The notes: generated by a model not told the origin, from the letters alone. A stretch of 64,000 bases of DNA from Oxytricha trifallax (GCA_000711775.1 ARYC01017832.1:1-64000); one strand, 5' to 3'; positions 1 through 11,964 are shown, counted from the stretch's first letter. Numbers and translations are program-made.

Positions 1-1240
1 TAATATATTTTCTATTACTGTAATTAATTAATATTGTTAGACTTTTAAATCATATATAATGATTGAAGAAATTATTAAGTAATTATGAATCTTTCAAAGG
101 TTTATAGCCCTAAAAATTGAGAATAATATTTTTGTTAAAAATAGAAAAACTTAAGAATTCACAGATACTTATTGATCCTATAAGAAATGCCATATTAAGT
201 AATTTATATTGAGTAAAATTATTTTTCTCAAAAAGTATAAAACATCGACATATTAGAAATTTAAATAAAATTTCTTTGTTTCAATTTTACTTACTATATA
301 GAATTATAAAATTTTTTTTGGTTATAAGTGAGTTGTAGAAATACATATTTCACATATATACAACAGATAATATTAATAAATTAAGAATAATCATGAATCT
401 AACTATAATTATTAACTTTTTAATTTTGCATTATTATAGCAAATGTAATCATATATAACAATTATATTTATTTTGAGTTATTAAAAGTACAACAATGTAT
501 AGAGTTTATATAATTACTTATAATATGTTTAAAATATACTTAAGCTATTAACAATTTTTATATTTAACAAAATGTACTAACTTTCATTTAAAATGATAGT
601 TAATTTAAAAATATTTCTAATCTATTCATTTTGCAGATGTAGAATCCTGATTATGTTAACTTTTTTATAATTAATCTATAGAATCTAATTAAATATATAT
701 TCAAACTAGAGTCAATCAGAACTAATTTAATACTATCATAATCAATTTTAAGGTATGATATATTTGAATAATTAATTATATAATTCGCCATTTCAAAAAA
801 ATATTGATAAATATAAGAAGATAAATCATCATTTAATTTTTTAATTCTAACATGCTTTAATCTTAAAGATGATAATTCCAATAAGTATTATACTTGAATG
901 ATAAGTTGAATATTAGAAATTTTATAGAGTCAAAAATGAGAAGTATACTTGAATAAATAATAGTTTGTTAGAATTTATCAGTTTTTTGAGAAAATAAATA
1001 ATGCTTAATTATTAAAATTATATTTTTGTTTTATTTCGAATGAATAAACATATATCGAACTCAATTAAGTTTTATGTCGTTGTATAATAAATAGAGCAAT
1101 GTGTCTCATAATAATCTTCAGCTTTAATCATTAAGTTTTCTAAATTTTTCCTCTTCTAAATTTATATAGAAGTCGTTTCTTGTCTATTTGAATATAATTA
1201 TCTTATTAAGAGGTTGATAAAAAAATGGTTGTTAGAGTTA
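1..1240. other. AT-rich stretch, no gene seen
   Basis: Very AT-rich sequence without codon structure, recognisable motif or repeat. A short minus-strand open frame near 651-881 is low-complexity and not supported as a gene. By analogy with the other TBE copies, the zinc-finger/kinase gene of copy A should lie here on the minus strand, but I find no trace of it. Confidence 0.5.
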
Positions 1241-1254
1241 ATAGACTATTTTAT

Positions 1255-1565
1255 ACAACAGCTTCTCTCATGAAGAAAAAAGAAGCATGGAATTAAAATC
1301 TGAAATACCTGGTTGTACTTCTTACTTTATAGAAAAGCTGATAACTGCTATTTACTATATGAAAGAATGCTACAAATTATACAGAGATAGCAAATCTCAA
1401 GTAAAGCATGATCTAAGTTAGAGATTTAATGAAGATTATAAAATCAATGAGATGAACACAGATGCAGGGACACCCACTAAAAGAAGAAAAATGGGAGAAA
1501 AAAGGCTGAAAGAGAATGATATGAAAGATAAGCTATATCCTCTAAGAGTTCATTTGATATGTTAA
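1255..1565 (+). pseudogene. TBE-A p22 gene, C-terminal remnant
   Basis: With TAA/TAG read as Gln, this stretch gives the C-terminal part of the small p22 protein found in every TBE copy of the window. Diagnostic segments are MKECYKLYRDSKSQVKHDLS and NEMNTDAGTPTKRRKMGEK, which match the other copies (for example copy B: MKERRKLNRKRKSQVKLELS, then DEMNIDLGAGTKRRN). The N-terminal half, including the PNYPE and FFFG motifs, is missing. It is convergent with the transposase remnant that follows, the order seen in all copies. The role of p22 is unknown; it is a conserved accessory TBE protein. Confidence 0.7.
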
Positions 1566-1583
1566 CATATTCTTTCGCTATAT

Positions 1584-2480
1584 TCATTCGTTTAAGTCTA
1601 AAACTTACTTTAAAATAAAATATATCATTTCTTTTGAACACACTTTAGCTTTCTCATCACTAACTCACTTAATTTAATCTACAGTTTAAATTATTAAGTT
1701 ATGCATCAAGTTATAAAGTAAATATTTCTTGTGTAGCCTTTCTAATTCAATTAATATTAAATTGATAACTGTAGGGAACATTAAATACAGGTGTTTTGTT
1801 TAATCTTTCATGCAAAAGGATCTTTTTGTCAGTGTACATATCTCTGAGCTATTATATGAATTTATGTATTACTCAGCTTTTATAGAGTGAATAACATAAG
1901 TCTCTAGGCCACTATCTTCATTGATTACACCAAGGATTGCATGAGTTTATATCTTAACCTTTTTATCATAAACTTCTATATTACTATACCTCTTGTACAA
2001 AGACCTTGATATGAAGGTATTAAACGTGAATTCTGCCTCTCTGAGTGTATGAACTTTATATTATGCTCTTAAGCCCTCTGCATTTAATCGAATATATAAT
2101 TTAAATTATCCTTATAAAATGGAACATTTGAAGTCAATCACTCTCTTAATGCGATTGACTGTCTTGTAAGATATTCCATTCTTTTTATATATGTTCGCTA
2201 TAGATTAAGCAGAGATATGAAGTTCAGGGAATTGGTGATAGAACATCACAGCTATCTAGGCCAGAGAGAAATGAGCCCAGTATTTAAGTGTCTTATAATT
2301 AATAAAATAATCGATATGATGCTGCTAAAATATTAAGGGTCTCTTAGATCTAAGTTGCTATCTCTTAAAATTCAATCCTAATAGAAAGTGATATCTAAAG
2401 TTAGCTGGAGATTTATGAAGCGGCCTTTGCTATAGGTGTTTAATTATGAATAGGTTTGAGTTGATCACTTTAGTTATTAC
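1584..2480 (-). pseudogene. TBE-A DDE transposase remnant
   Basis: Decayed Tc1/mariner-IS630-type transposase. The minus strand ends in ...DLNE-TGA, as in copies B, C and G. Upstream are VLNVPYSYQFN (equivalent of NVPYSPQFNGIEF in copy C), the central block after the first catalytic Asp, and a degraded helix-turn-helix region near 2200-2400. The third catalytic position is destroyed by small deletions around the NGIEF motif, and several frames are broken. It lies between the p22 remnant and a TBE terminal repeat, so this is one truncated TBE. Identification rests on synteny and shared motifs; activity is excluded. Confidence 0.75.
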
Positions 2481-2484
2481 AACC

Positions 2485-2662
2485 ATGTCGCATATAAAAC
2501 AATGAGTCTAAACACACTGTCAAAACTGACCCCAAACTTCTTAAAATTCATTTAAATTGCAAAATTTTAAACTCTAAATCCCTATATAAACCTCTTAAAG
2601 CCCAAGTAAAATACGCCTTCATAATCTACTTTAATCAATCAAACTACTGAAGCGTTTGGAAT
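2485..2662. repeat. TBE terminal inverted repeat (copy A end)
   Basis: Read inward from the right end (minus strand) this begins with a degraded C4A4 tract, then CTTCAGTAGTTTGATTGA and AAAGTAGATTATG. The same series occurs at 27961-28090, 41585-41655 and 42325-42441, each time at the edge of TBE coding remnants. It marks the end of TBE copy A, about 40 bp before the next element. Confidence 0.6.
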
Positions 2663-2702
2663 TTAGAGTATTGCATATTTATATACATAATTTGAATCAC
2701 TA

Positions 2703-3927
2703 TTACTAAAATAGAGTTGATTTGGGAAAATTGAAAAATAAAATAAATAATTCAAATATATATTAATCTAACTCCCACTAATTAAAGAAGTTTGTATATC
2801 AAAATTGATTCAGTAGACTTGCTGTTATGTCTAAAAATGTCCCAGTTACTAATACTGGCGGATGATGTTACTGTGATTTCTTGGAAAACGATTTTTGACA
2901 CATTTGGCAGACAAAATCATAAAATCTCCCGTGTATTATAGAGGATTTGCCACAATTAAAATAGGGCAAAGTGATTAGTATAAATGTGATTTATAATATA
3001 TTAATCTTTATTTTATTTAAAGCATCAGTAGCAGTAGTAGCGCTGTAAAATACCTAGAGGGGTTCAGATATTCATTAAATTGCAATTTACAGGCTAAGCC
3101 TTGGAATTTGACTTCAGTACCTTGCCTTGAATGAAATTGAAATCTTCACATTGATACTTTTGCTCGAAGTATAAACCAATAATTTATGAGAGGAATTGAT
3201 CCTAATAGTTGTTTCAGTAATAGAAATCGGAGCTAGCTAATGTGACAGTGATTTTGTTGGTATTGTTAATAGATCTTAGTTCTTGAATGGTTTGAGCACA
3301 GATATTATCAGTCATACCAGTGTTTTTTAATTTATTTAAAACAAGTGACCTATAATTTCCACTGAGATATTGTCTAGCACTATTTGTAACGAATAATGCA
3401 TTAGGATCTAAATTTGCGCGCATCAATGCGAACATTTTTAATACAGCTAATCCCTCCTTTGCGAAACTATATAGTACTAAAAATTAAAAGGGAATCTTAC
3501 GTTGCTAATCTATTTCTCATAAAGAATGGTACAAGCTTGTAAATTGCAATTTAATGAATATCTGAACCTCTCTAGGTATTTTACAGCGCTACTACTGCTA
3601 CTGATGCTTTAAATGAAAATAAAGATTAATATATTATAAATCACATTTATACTAATCACTTTGCCCTATTTTAATTGTGGCAAATCCTCTATAATACACG
3701 GGAGATTTTATGATTTTGTCTGCCAAATGTGTCAAAAATCGTTTTCCAAGAAATCACAGTAACATCATCCGCCAGTATTAGTAACTGGGACATTTTTAGA
3801 CATAACAGCAAGTCTACTGAATCAATTTTGATATACAAACTTCTTTAATTAGTGGGAGTTAGATTAATATATATTTGAATTATTTATTTTATTTTTCAAT
3901 TTTCCCAAATCAACTCTATTTTAGTAA
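2703..3927. mobile_element. Foldback element with TA target duplication
   Basis: Two near-perfect inverted arms of about 388 bp (2703-3090 and 3539-3927) flank a 448-bp unique core. Each outer end is TTACTAAAATAG and is flanked by the dinucleotide TA (2701-2702, 3928-3929), the target duplication typical of Tc1/mariner-type transposition. The core holds a minus-strand frame (about 3214-3435) of balanced composition, open further if UGA is ignored, with no recognised domain. The element is probably mobilised in trans; no transposase is inside. Confidence 0.85.
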
Positions 3928-3929
3928 TA

Positions 3930-6465
3930 TTAAGAATTATTATATCTCACCAAATAAAAAATATGTTAAATTAATGCTCAATTTTTTAAGTATTTCGTCC
4001 TGCATTATAATGACGCATTTAAATTGCTGTTAATATTACTTATGTATCTTAATGAATTTTTGGATATGAGTCGATATTCCATTCATTAATTATATGTGTT
4101 AATTTTTATTTTTTATAATTTATGTTTTTTTTATTAAATCTACAAAATAACCCTTACATAACTATATCATACACTTTAAATAGAATAGATTTCAAGTTGG
4201 TAGTTATTTAAGTAATTAGTGATGAAAATTTTACAAGCAAAGTCTAAATCATATGTATATCAATACTTTTTATTCATTTAGAAATATAATATCGATTTAA
4301 AAATATTATTATAAAAAAGAGTTTATCAAAAATAATTGATTAATGAATATATAATTAATTTAGCCTTTAACAATTCAATTCTAAATGAAAGTTAAATGTT
4401 TATGGATAAATATATGATTGCATCTATTTTATGATGTTGCAAACTTTAACTAATATACTAGATTAGTTAAATATTAAGCTATCTTTTCTTGTTTTAGTAA
4501 ATAATATGCCAGTAAAAGAAATAATAAAAAAGAAAAATTTAACTGATTTACGACCCACTTATATTGAAAAAACTTCAATTGAAATTAATATTAAGAAGAA
4601 TAAATCATTAAAATTATTTAACTTTCGATTTAATGTTTATAGACTCAGCTTGATTATAATATCTATAACTTAATAAAGATTAAATGGTTAGAATATATTT
4701 AATATTTGACCTTATAATTAACTAGGTAAAGGCAAAGATTTTCTTCTGGTAAATATTCTATGTCCAACAGATGGATATAATATCTTACAAATTCTAAAGA
4801 TAAATTTATTTAAGAGTTTAAGCTATAATGCAAATCAAGAGAAAATACTTAATTTTTTAGCAAATGGGATTAAAACTATTATACAGGATACGTTTAATTT
4901 TTCATTATCTTAAAATAGTATTTAATCGTGGTTTTTTTTCAGATATCCAAAACTAGTAAGATTGCTAAAATTCATATTGTATAATTAATAAATATATATT
5001 AGATGGTACATTATTTATTATGCAGAAAGATTTTTAGACAAAATCAATATTTATTGAATTTATATTGAAAAATAATTCTTTTAATTAAATATTTCAATTT
5101 TAAGCAATTTTTAACAGTCTTTTTTTATTATAATTCATTATATTCTCTATTATCAATGGGCGAAATGCTATTTTTAATATATATTTATTAAATTGAAAGT
5201 CTATGAAGATCCCTTGTATATAACATGCTAAAATATAAAAGCCTGTAGGTCATTCATTTTAAGTATCATCTGATTCCGAACTCAATTTATAAAAAAAGAA
5301 AATTGTATTCTGATAACAAAAATTACTGATAAGCTTCAATTGACTCACTATTTTTTAACTACTATGGCTACAGAAAACGTGCATTTTTTAACAAGTTTAA
5401 TTGTTTTCAACCACTATATCACATTTCTCTTTAAGATAGTAACTAAAATAATCTATATTTATTTTTGACTTCCTAACTTCTGTATGTGTACATTTATCCA
5501 TATCTTTGCCACAATTTTATAATAGTTTTCTATACTTTTATTAATGCTTTTGCTTTTCTGGTATAACTTTGCTAGATTTATACTTTTGAGGATTATATTC
5601 ACAACAAGATTCGTATATTATTATTTTTGTTGTTAAAGATTCTTCTATCATTGATATATTGTGAAACAATTATTAAGTTGATGGTCTTTGTTTGTAACTT
5701 TTAATTTAAAAGATTAATATTAATCAAGCAAATTGCTCTATAAGTCTTAGTTAAGTTTTATTTAAGTTATAATTACTCAAAGTTAATTTATAATTCATCC
5801 TTATTAAAAAGATATTTATTTTAGTTAAAATTTATCACCACTTTTATTTTATAGCTGAATACACTTACGATTAATATTATTCATAATTATTACCTTCTTT
5901 ATCGACTCTTTCTCTTAAGGAAATTAAAGTTTTCGTTGAATAAATTAAATAGATGCTCTTTTTCCATTCAGAATTTGTTTAAAAGCATTTAAAGATAGTT
6001 TGCTTTACAAAGTCAAATATCTAAAATATATATTAAACTGAAATTTAATTTATGCATTTAAATTTAATCGTATTTTTTTTTCAATTAAAAATTAGCTTGA
6101 ATGAATGATAATACAATCCTTAAAATAGAATAAGTTATCTTTAAATGTGAATAGAAGTCATCTTTAGCAAAATTAAATCTTCTAATTAATGTTTATATTA
6201 GGCTACTTAATTTATTTAAATTCTTAACTCATAATTTAATTAACTCAATTAATCTTGATTTTATATAAACAGAAGAGTCTTCCAACCAATTTCCATGGAT
6301 CAGAGAATGCATTGAATTTGCTTTATTCAGCAAGTTATTTAAATGTTAGTTATCATGTCTTCCCAGTCCCTTGAATATAAATTCAACCTTGTTTAATACA
6401 AGGTCAATCTTAATTTAGACTATTAAATACCAAAATATTTTATATTCAGGACTTTTCCTCGAATA
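3930..6465. other. AT-rich stretch, no gene seen
   Basis: About 2.5 kb of very AT-rich sequence. I found no codon structure, TBE motif, inverted repeat or GC-elevated block that would support a gene. Confidence 0.5.
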
Positions 6466-6469
6466 AACG

Positions 6470-7478
6470 AATACGGATCAACTTTCTTAAACTACTATTT
6501 AATAAGGAGAAAATTGAATTTGACACAAATGATGTTTCAATAGGTGATGACAAGCTAGCCACGTCATTAGAGACTCATGCTCCAGATCAATCGGATTTTT
6601 AACCGGAAAGAAAATTATAAATTCATAGAATTCCTAATGAATGATGTATAAAGTTAAAAGATTATCAAGATCCAAAGCAAGAATCTTTTTTAACTTGAAG
6701 ATAATAATAAAAATATGATTAAATTCAAAAATCAAAAGAGACTTGCACATAAACATAAAATTGAGGAGCAACTCATATAATTACAATAATAAATACAAGT
6801 AATTACTAATGAGTTTTGAGATAATTTTTAACTACTTAAGGGCCAAAGTTTACGACGAGACATATATCTACAACTTACTCCAGATATTATAATCCACTAT
6901 CCCTTTCACTGTGACAATCACATTGATATAAGATATCCTCTAAATATGACAAATTTAGATCCCTTCCGAGCTAGCCAACTCCTTAAAGATCACATAAATT
7001 TACAGGAATGCTATAGATCATAATATCCACTACACAGAAGATCAAACCTATATCTGTTTAGCAATCTCCCTCAAAATCGAAAAATAATAAAAATGCTACT
7101 GAAGATTATTGGATACTTGACGAAGTTAAACCCCCTTTTCAGGCAAAAAAACAAGGAGGAAAATCATTTCGAAGTCTAGTGACACAATTAAAAAGGGGGT
7201 CAGATATCTTAGCAATGCAAAGAGCAGACATAGAAGACCTCATTTTCATCATATCACAATAAGAAGTACTCTAGAGTAAACAAACCATATAGATTTCATA
7301 ATCGAACCCGTCTATAACATCCTTATATAAATTAGAGAAGGCCCTTATAAAGAAGAGGGTAATTTTACTATGGAACTATACTTAAACAAACTTGGACTTA
7401 GCTCTCACTCTTCGATAACCACATTAAACAGCTGGAAAAAGTATCAATATAACAAAATGAAAGACGCTTGATAGGATT
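6470..7478 (+). pseudogene. Unidentified coding-like block
   Basis: GC content rises and three successive plus-strand frames read as plausible protein with TAA/TAG as Gln. The first (about 6470-6710) contains KIEFDTNDVSIGDDKLATSL. The second (about 6840-7190) contains LTPDIIIHYPFHCDNHIDIR and ASQLLKDHINLQECYRS. The third (about 7095-7475) contains NATEDYWILDEVKPPFQAKK and SLYKLEKALIKKRVILLWNY. The frame changes and one UGA mean a decayed gene, or a germline gene interrupted by short eliminated segments. No family was recognised. It lies left of TBE-F but I cannot show that it belongs to that element. Confidence 0.35.
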
Positions 7479-7479
7479 T

Positions 7480-8265
7480 GTGATCATTAACATTTAAAAA
7501 AAAGAATTTATTATCATCATTTAATTAATTAATTTTTTATGATAATTCAAACAAATTAAAAGTAATTTAACTATTCAAAATAGTTTCCTGTAATGAAAGA
7601 CGCACTTTAAAATTTAAACTTTCGCGAATCATTCATAGGTTATCCTTTCTCCAACATATTAATTAGATGTAAATATCATTTAATTAATATAGCGTAGTAA
7701 TTATAGAGCTCCTTACCTTCTAAGATTACTTTTATAAATCCATTATTTACTTGCTTTTTGGAGTAATAAATATTTCTTATTCATTAATTTATAACTTTTT
7801 TTTAAATTATTATTTAAATATTGTTTATCTTTATAAATTAAATTATAGCAATTTGAATTTTTTTCATTTCAGTAGCTGTTGTACTACTATAATAATTATA
7901 ATTTTGGATCTGGACTCATTCATTAAACCTTTGAATGATTCCATTTTTGTTTCTTTGCTCCCATTTCTTGCCTCCATTTCAACATAATCAGTCAATTCTC
8001 GAATTCATTCATAAATCCTTGCTTATAAACCACTTTATTTCTATTACAAGTTATTATGCATATTTTTAATTATTTTTATCTAGCATATTTGTTTTACTTA
8101 ATAAGATCTGAATTTATGTTTATTAATAAAATGAATCTATTTACAAATTAAATTTTTAAATTGAAGCTACATTTATGTTAATAGCTATAAATTCAATCTC
8201 AAGTAATCCCAATATTTAAAATTTAAGATAATTTAATTTAATTAATTAAACTTTTACAAAATACA
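7480..8265. other. AT-rich stretch, no gene seen
   Basis: Low-complexity AT-rich DNA. One plus-strand open frame at 7751-7987 is dominated by Tyr, Leu, Ile and Asn from AT-rich codons and starts without ATG; I do not support it. The left end of TBE-F should lie here, but no C4A4 or terminal-repeat motif is visible. Confidence 0.45.
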
Positions 8266-8269
8266 ACAG

Positions 8270-9200
8270 GCAGTTTTAAGTATAATCATCTACTTTATTA
8301 CTTGAGCTAGTTTCAAAATGAGGTGTAGCATGACGGAATGATGTGAGGTTTTGCAAAAATCCCCAAGTTTTTCTTTTTGGAGCCATTTGCTATATGAAAT
8401 CATAAATGCATTCTGGCTTTTCTGAGTGCTTGCCAGTCTTAGAGAAGAGGAAATTAATGGTTACATAGTATTTCATAAAATCAGAGATATTATTTTTTTA
8501 CCAATCAAAATGGTTTCGTTATTATGGGCAGTATACATCCCCGAGCCTTTGTGAAGCTTGGAATTCGCAGTTAGCTTTATCCATTCACCCTTTTCCACCT
8601 CGTCATACCCATTCTCTCTGATAATTATCTTGCAAGATCTTTCTTTTAGTTTTAAAACCAAAGGATAAGTATGCCACATCCTAGACGTTTTCGAATGGGA
8701 GTGCCAGTATCTCTGAGTCAATGAGAGTAGGGTTGAAGCCTTACTATTTTATTCTATAGGGTGGATCCATCATCACTACTTCATACAGCCTGTTATATCT
8801 CCTGAGTTCGTCTGCGGCTATCTCCTTCCAAATTTTCAGATCTTTGACGTCCCCGTCAAACACGATAGGATCAGTGAGTATTTTTTGAACCAAGTTTTTT
8901 TATCTCCTCTTAATGGGTACCAATTCATAGTATTTTTCAAGTTTTATTTGCACAATGCAGGGCCCTTAAATAAATCCTTGCTTAGTTTGATCTTATTTTG
9001 CTTTTAGATGGCTTTGGTCTTGAGTTCTGTCTTTTGCATCCCTCATGCCTCTTAGAATTGTTTGTACTAGTATATACTTTACCACACCCAACGAAGTCTT
9101 CATTAGTACCTTCCTTTAGTCTCTGTCTTCATGGCTATCATGCTTCGACTTGCAGTACTGGCAGTTGAATTCCCATACCATGCCTTTAAGTGGAATTTGA
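8270..9200 (-). pseudogene. Zinc-finger MT-A70 N6-adenine methyltransferase, TBE-F
   Basis: MT-A70 family methyltransferases (METTL3/IME4, ciliate MTA1) transfer methyl from S-adenosylmethionine to N6 of adenine. On the minus strand, with TAR as Gln, the order is: a zinc-finger segment (FNCQYCKSKHDSHEDR), a second finger-like segment (GCGKVYTSTNNSKRHEGC), then FDGDVKDLKIWKEIAADELR, the catalytic tetrad DPPY (8756-8767, in RLYEVVMMDPPYRIKQQGFN), ALPFENVQDVAYLSFGF, GYDEVEKGEWIKL, HNNETILIGKK and the C-terminal KHSEKPECIYDFIQQMAPKR. This order fits the MT-A70 fold from motif IV to the end. At least three frame shifts separate the pieces, so this copy is probably a pseudogene. It occupies the place of the zinc-finger/kinase gene in other TBE copies. 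Confidence 0.75.
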
Positions 9201-9204
9201 GATT

Positions 9205-10235
9205 ATCTTTTCAGTGTTTTTATTTAATTTCTATAAATAAAATAGATTAAAAATAAATGGTCATACTAAATCTGATAATTAGTTTGAATATTTATTATCC
9301 GCAGAATTTTAGGAGTACGAAATCCTCCGCAGATATTTAGAATTATCTTATAAGAAAGGTTTATAAGTTTATCAAAGTGTGTCGTATTTACTTTCTATTT
9401 ATTTCAAATTATCTATAAAAATAATTAATTTATAATAAACTACCATTATATGAAACATAATATTTATATTTTATTTATATTATTAAATGAACTCTATTAA
9501 ACATGGGAGGCAAAAATAGAGCAAACCTTATAATTTTAAAGTTTAATATGAAAAATTTATTTGTTAAAATCATAATATATTAAAATTTTTTCAGATACTT
9601 TAGTGATGATTTCATTTTTTAATAAAAATTTAAACTTACATTTTTTATTTTAAACAATAGTAAATCTAAACTTGTACTTTATAAATGCGATTGGTTTAAT
9701 GTTCTGGGATTTAAAATTTGAACACTATGGACAAAGGGTCTACAATTCAGTATATTTAGTTTTCATTTATTAATTATTACATTTTATAATTTGCATATTG
9801 TGAACATAAATTATTAATTTGAACTTTAAAAATTTTATTAATAAAGTAAAATTCTTGGCTTAATTACATTCATAATCATAATTTTGAATAACTTAAGATT
9901 CTGCACTTCAAAGGCTTTAAAAATAATAATAAATTTACTTATTAAATAATAATATTATAATAAAATATTTACTGTTTTGATATTAGTTTGGAATTTTTTT
10001 AGTTCTATCTCATAGAATAATAAATAAATAATAAATATTTGGTTTGTTTAATCTCATAAGATTCCTTAGTGCTTAAATTAAATACGAACTATAATATATA
10101 TAAATATATTCCTGATCAGTAGAACTTTAATTATAATATACTGAAATTCATAATTCTCTTAATAAATCAAATATTAGGTCAGAAATAGAAAAACCAAATC
10201 AATTTATCATAATATTTTTTCTATTTTCTTAAAAG
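9205..10235. other. AT-rich divergent spacer of TBE-F
   Basis: About 1 kb of AT-rich DNA between the divergent MT-A70 and p22 genes. The equivalent spacer in other copies is 500-850 bp. A shared bidirectional promoter is expected here by position, but I cannot point to a specific motif. Confidence 0.4.
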
Positions 10236-10238
10236 ACT

Positions 10239-10987
10239 ATGGAAAACTAGCTCATGCAAGGCCATGACTCTCGAGAACTAGAAAGCAAGTTCAAGTCCAA
10301 GAGTGACTGGATAAAATTTCTAAAATTCAATTGTAAAATATAGTTTTTTCAATAAATATAGAGGGGTACCATTTGCCCCAAGATGCCGATGTTACTATGA
10401 GATTTATAAAAGACTTCTTAGCTGAAGACAAAGACTAACTTAGGACTTGCAATGTTATAAACTGAACGTGCCATTTTATGAGGAACTTTCTGTAAAAAAT
10501 ATATTTGAACAGGTAAAGGAAGACCAGGGGAATATGAGATTTATGAATTACTACCCCGCTACGTCCTACCAAAGAGAAGTTATTTCTATGGGGTGCTCTA
10601 TACCTTATGGCCAAATTATATGCAGAACTGGTGAAGCATGCTAATGCAGAGACAAACAAAAGTGAAGACTAAGAAGAAGAGAAAGAAAAGATATACATTA
10701 GTGAGGATGTATACAAACTCCTTTAATCACAGTCATACTTTCCAGTAATTTATAAATTAAATCATTATAATTATAGAATAAAGAGGGAAAGCTTGTCCTT
10801 ACTTAAAAACAAATCTAAACCTCGCAAGCAAATGTAGAAGTGGAGTTACCATGAGATCTCAGCTCCATTTTAAGAATTTTAACTAGAAGAGGAGGGTGCC
10901 TTGCTTAAAAGCACCCAGTCTTAACAATAGATAATGATTCAAAGTTAAGCTTGCAAGAGGAAGCCAGAGTATGAATAAATGGAATGA
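10239..10987 (+). CDS. TBE-F p22 accessory protein
   Basis: Three exons under the ciliate code. Exon 1 (10239-10332) starts with ATG and gives MENQLMQGHDSRELESKFKS. A 29-nt intron (10333-10361, GTAAAA...ATATAG) is in the same phase as intron 1 of copies E and G. Exon 2 gives QGYHLPQDADVTMRFIKDFL, LNVPFYEELSVKNIFEQVKE and FYGVLYTL, the counterparts of the MKFIKD, VPNYPEL and FFFxIL blocks of copy D. A second intron starts near 10755 (GTAATT). Exon 3 gives LKNKSKPRKQMQKWSYHEIS and ends at UGA. Two frame shifts in exon 2 (near 10460 and 10550) suggest decay. The function is unknown; the C-terminal part is charged. It is convergent with the TBE-F transposase. Confidence 0.65.
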
Positions 10988-11094
10988 ATATATTGGTAAC
11001 AATAAATATGATAGTCAGAATTAGTTAGCTTGAATTAAGATTAAATAATTTTTCATATTCTCTAAATGCCTTTAAATAACTTTCCTAAAGAGCT

Positions 11095-11960
11095 CCAACT
11101 CTATGCATTATATCGATTGTGATATTATGACATCGTTTTAATACTATTTTATGTAAAAGTCTTGAGAAATCATTTTCTCCTTAGACTTTTTTACCTAAGA
11201 AAAAACTTCCTGTATAGTTATGGTGGGACCTGAGATTGTCCCAGAAAATAACTATGCCCGTATGGTTGTTGAAAGCTCCTAAAAATTTAATGATGTCTTA
11301 AGTGTCTCTCTTGCTCATCGATTTTTTTTTGATTTATTATCCCTCCAACTCACTATCCATGCTTATGGAAACAGTCACGGCCATAGTTTTAAGATTAAGG
11401 CCCTCAATCAGCAAGACTTAGGTTTATCCCTTCTTGGCCCATGACTTCTTTTCTAGTTTGAAGATTATCTCATCAATATAAATTATTTTCCGGCCCTTAT
11501 CAATAAGCTCAAGGAGCTTCGTAAATCTCTCATGCCGTTGTAATTATATTTCTTATAGCTTTGCGGTTTTTTAGCGATAGGTTGCTCTCATTACTTTGTA
11601 TCGGATCTTATTTTTTTTTGTACAAGTAATAGAGTTACGGTGGAGTCAACCTAATTTCAGGGTACTCTCTATAAAATAATATAGTCCGAGTTTAAAGCGA
11701 ATATCCTTTCCACTGCTCAAGTTTTATCTTATTAGTAAGGAACTTAATTGATTATATGGAGAGCCCTCTATTTATTTTATAAGCATTTCTGCAATTCAGG
11801 GATTTAGGTGCATTATAAATTCTTTGGGTCAATTTTACTTACCATCTTGAGAGAGACTTAGAGAGCTCAACCTATGGCATGCTAGGTGAATAATGGTCTT
11901 TGAATATTGTTACAATCCCCCTGCCCATATCTAAGAAGTCTAACGCATTTAGTAAGATCT
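11095..11960 (-). pseudogene. TBE-F DDE transposase (3' truncated)
   Basis: Tc1/mariner-IS630-type transposase. The minus strand reads a basic, helix-turn-helix-like N-terminal stretch, then RHERFTKLLELIDKGRKIIY, the first catalytic Asp in YIDEIIFKLEKKSWAKKG, and the second in IVIFWDNLRSHHNYTG. After that the frame runs on without the expected NxPYSxxxNxIE block carrying the third acid, so the 3' part is lost or scrambled. Spacing and motifs match the intact-looking domain of copy D (YLDEAIF, FLDNLRAH). It is more diverged from copies B, C and G than they are from one another. Confidence 0.7.
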
Positions 11961-11964
11961 TCAA

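Larger units (their letters stand above)
8270..11960. mobile_element. TBE-F: TBE-like transposon with MT-A70 gene
   Basis: Three genes in the order and orientation of the other TBE copies: a zinc-finger gene on the minus strand, p22 on the plus strand, and a DDE transposase on the minus strand. Compare TBE-E at 16230-19990, which has the same order and strands. The zinc-finger gene carries an MT-A70 methyltransferase domain instead of a kinase. Limits are the outer edges of the coding remnants; terminal repeats were not found, so the true element is longer. Confidence 0.6.

Noticed and set aside
7751..7987. 78-codon plus-strand open frame
   Set aside because: Starts without ATG; composition is only what AT-rich DNA produces; no homology or neighbours.
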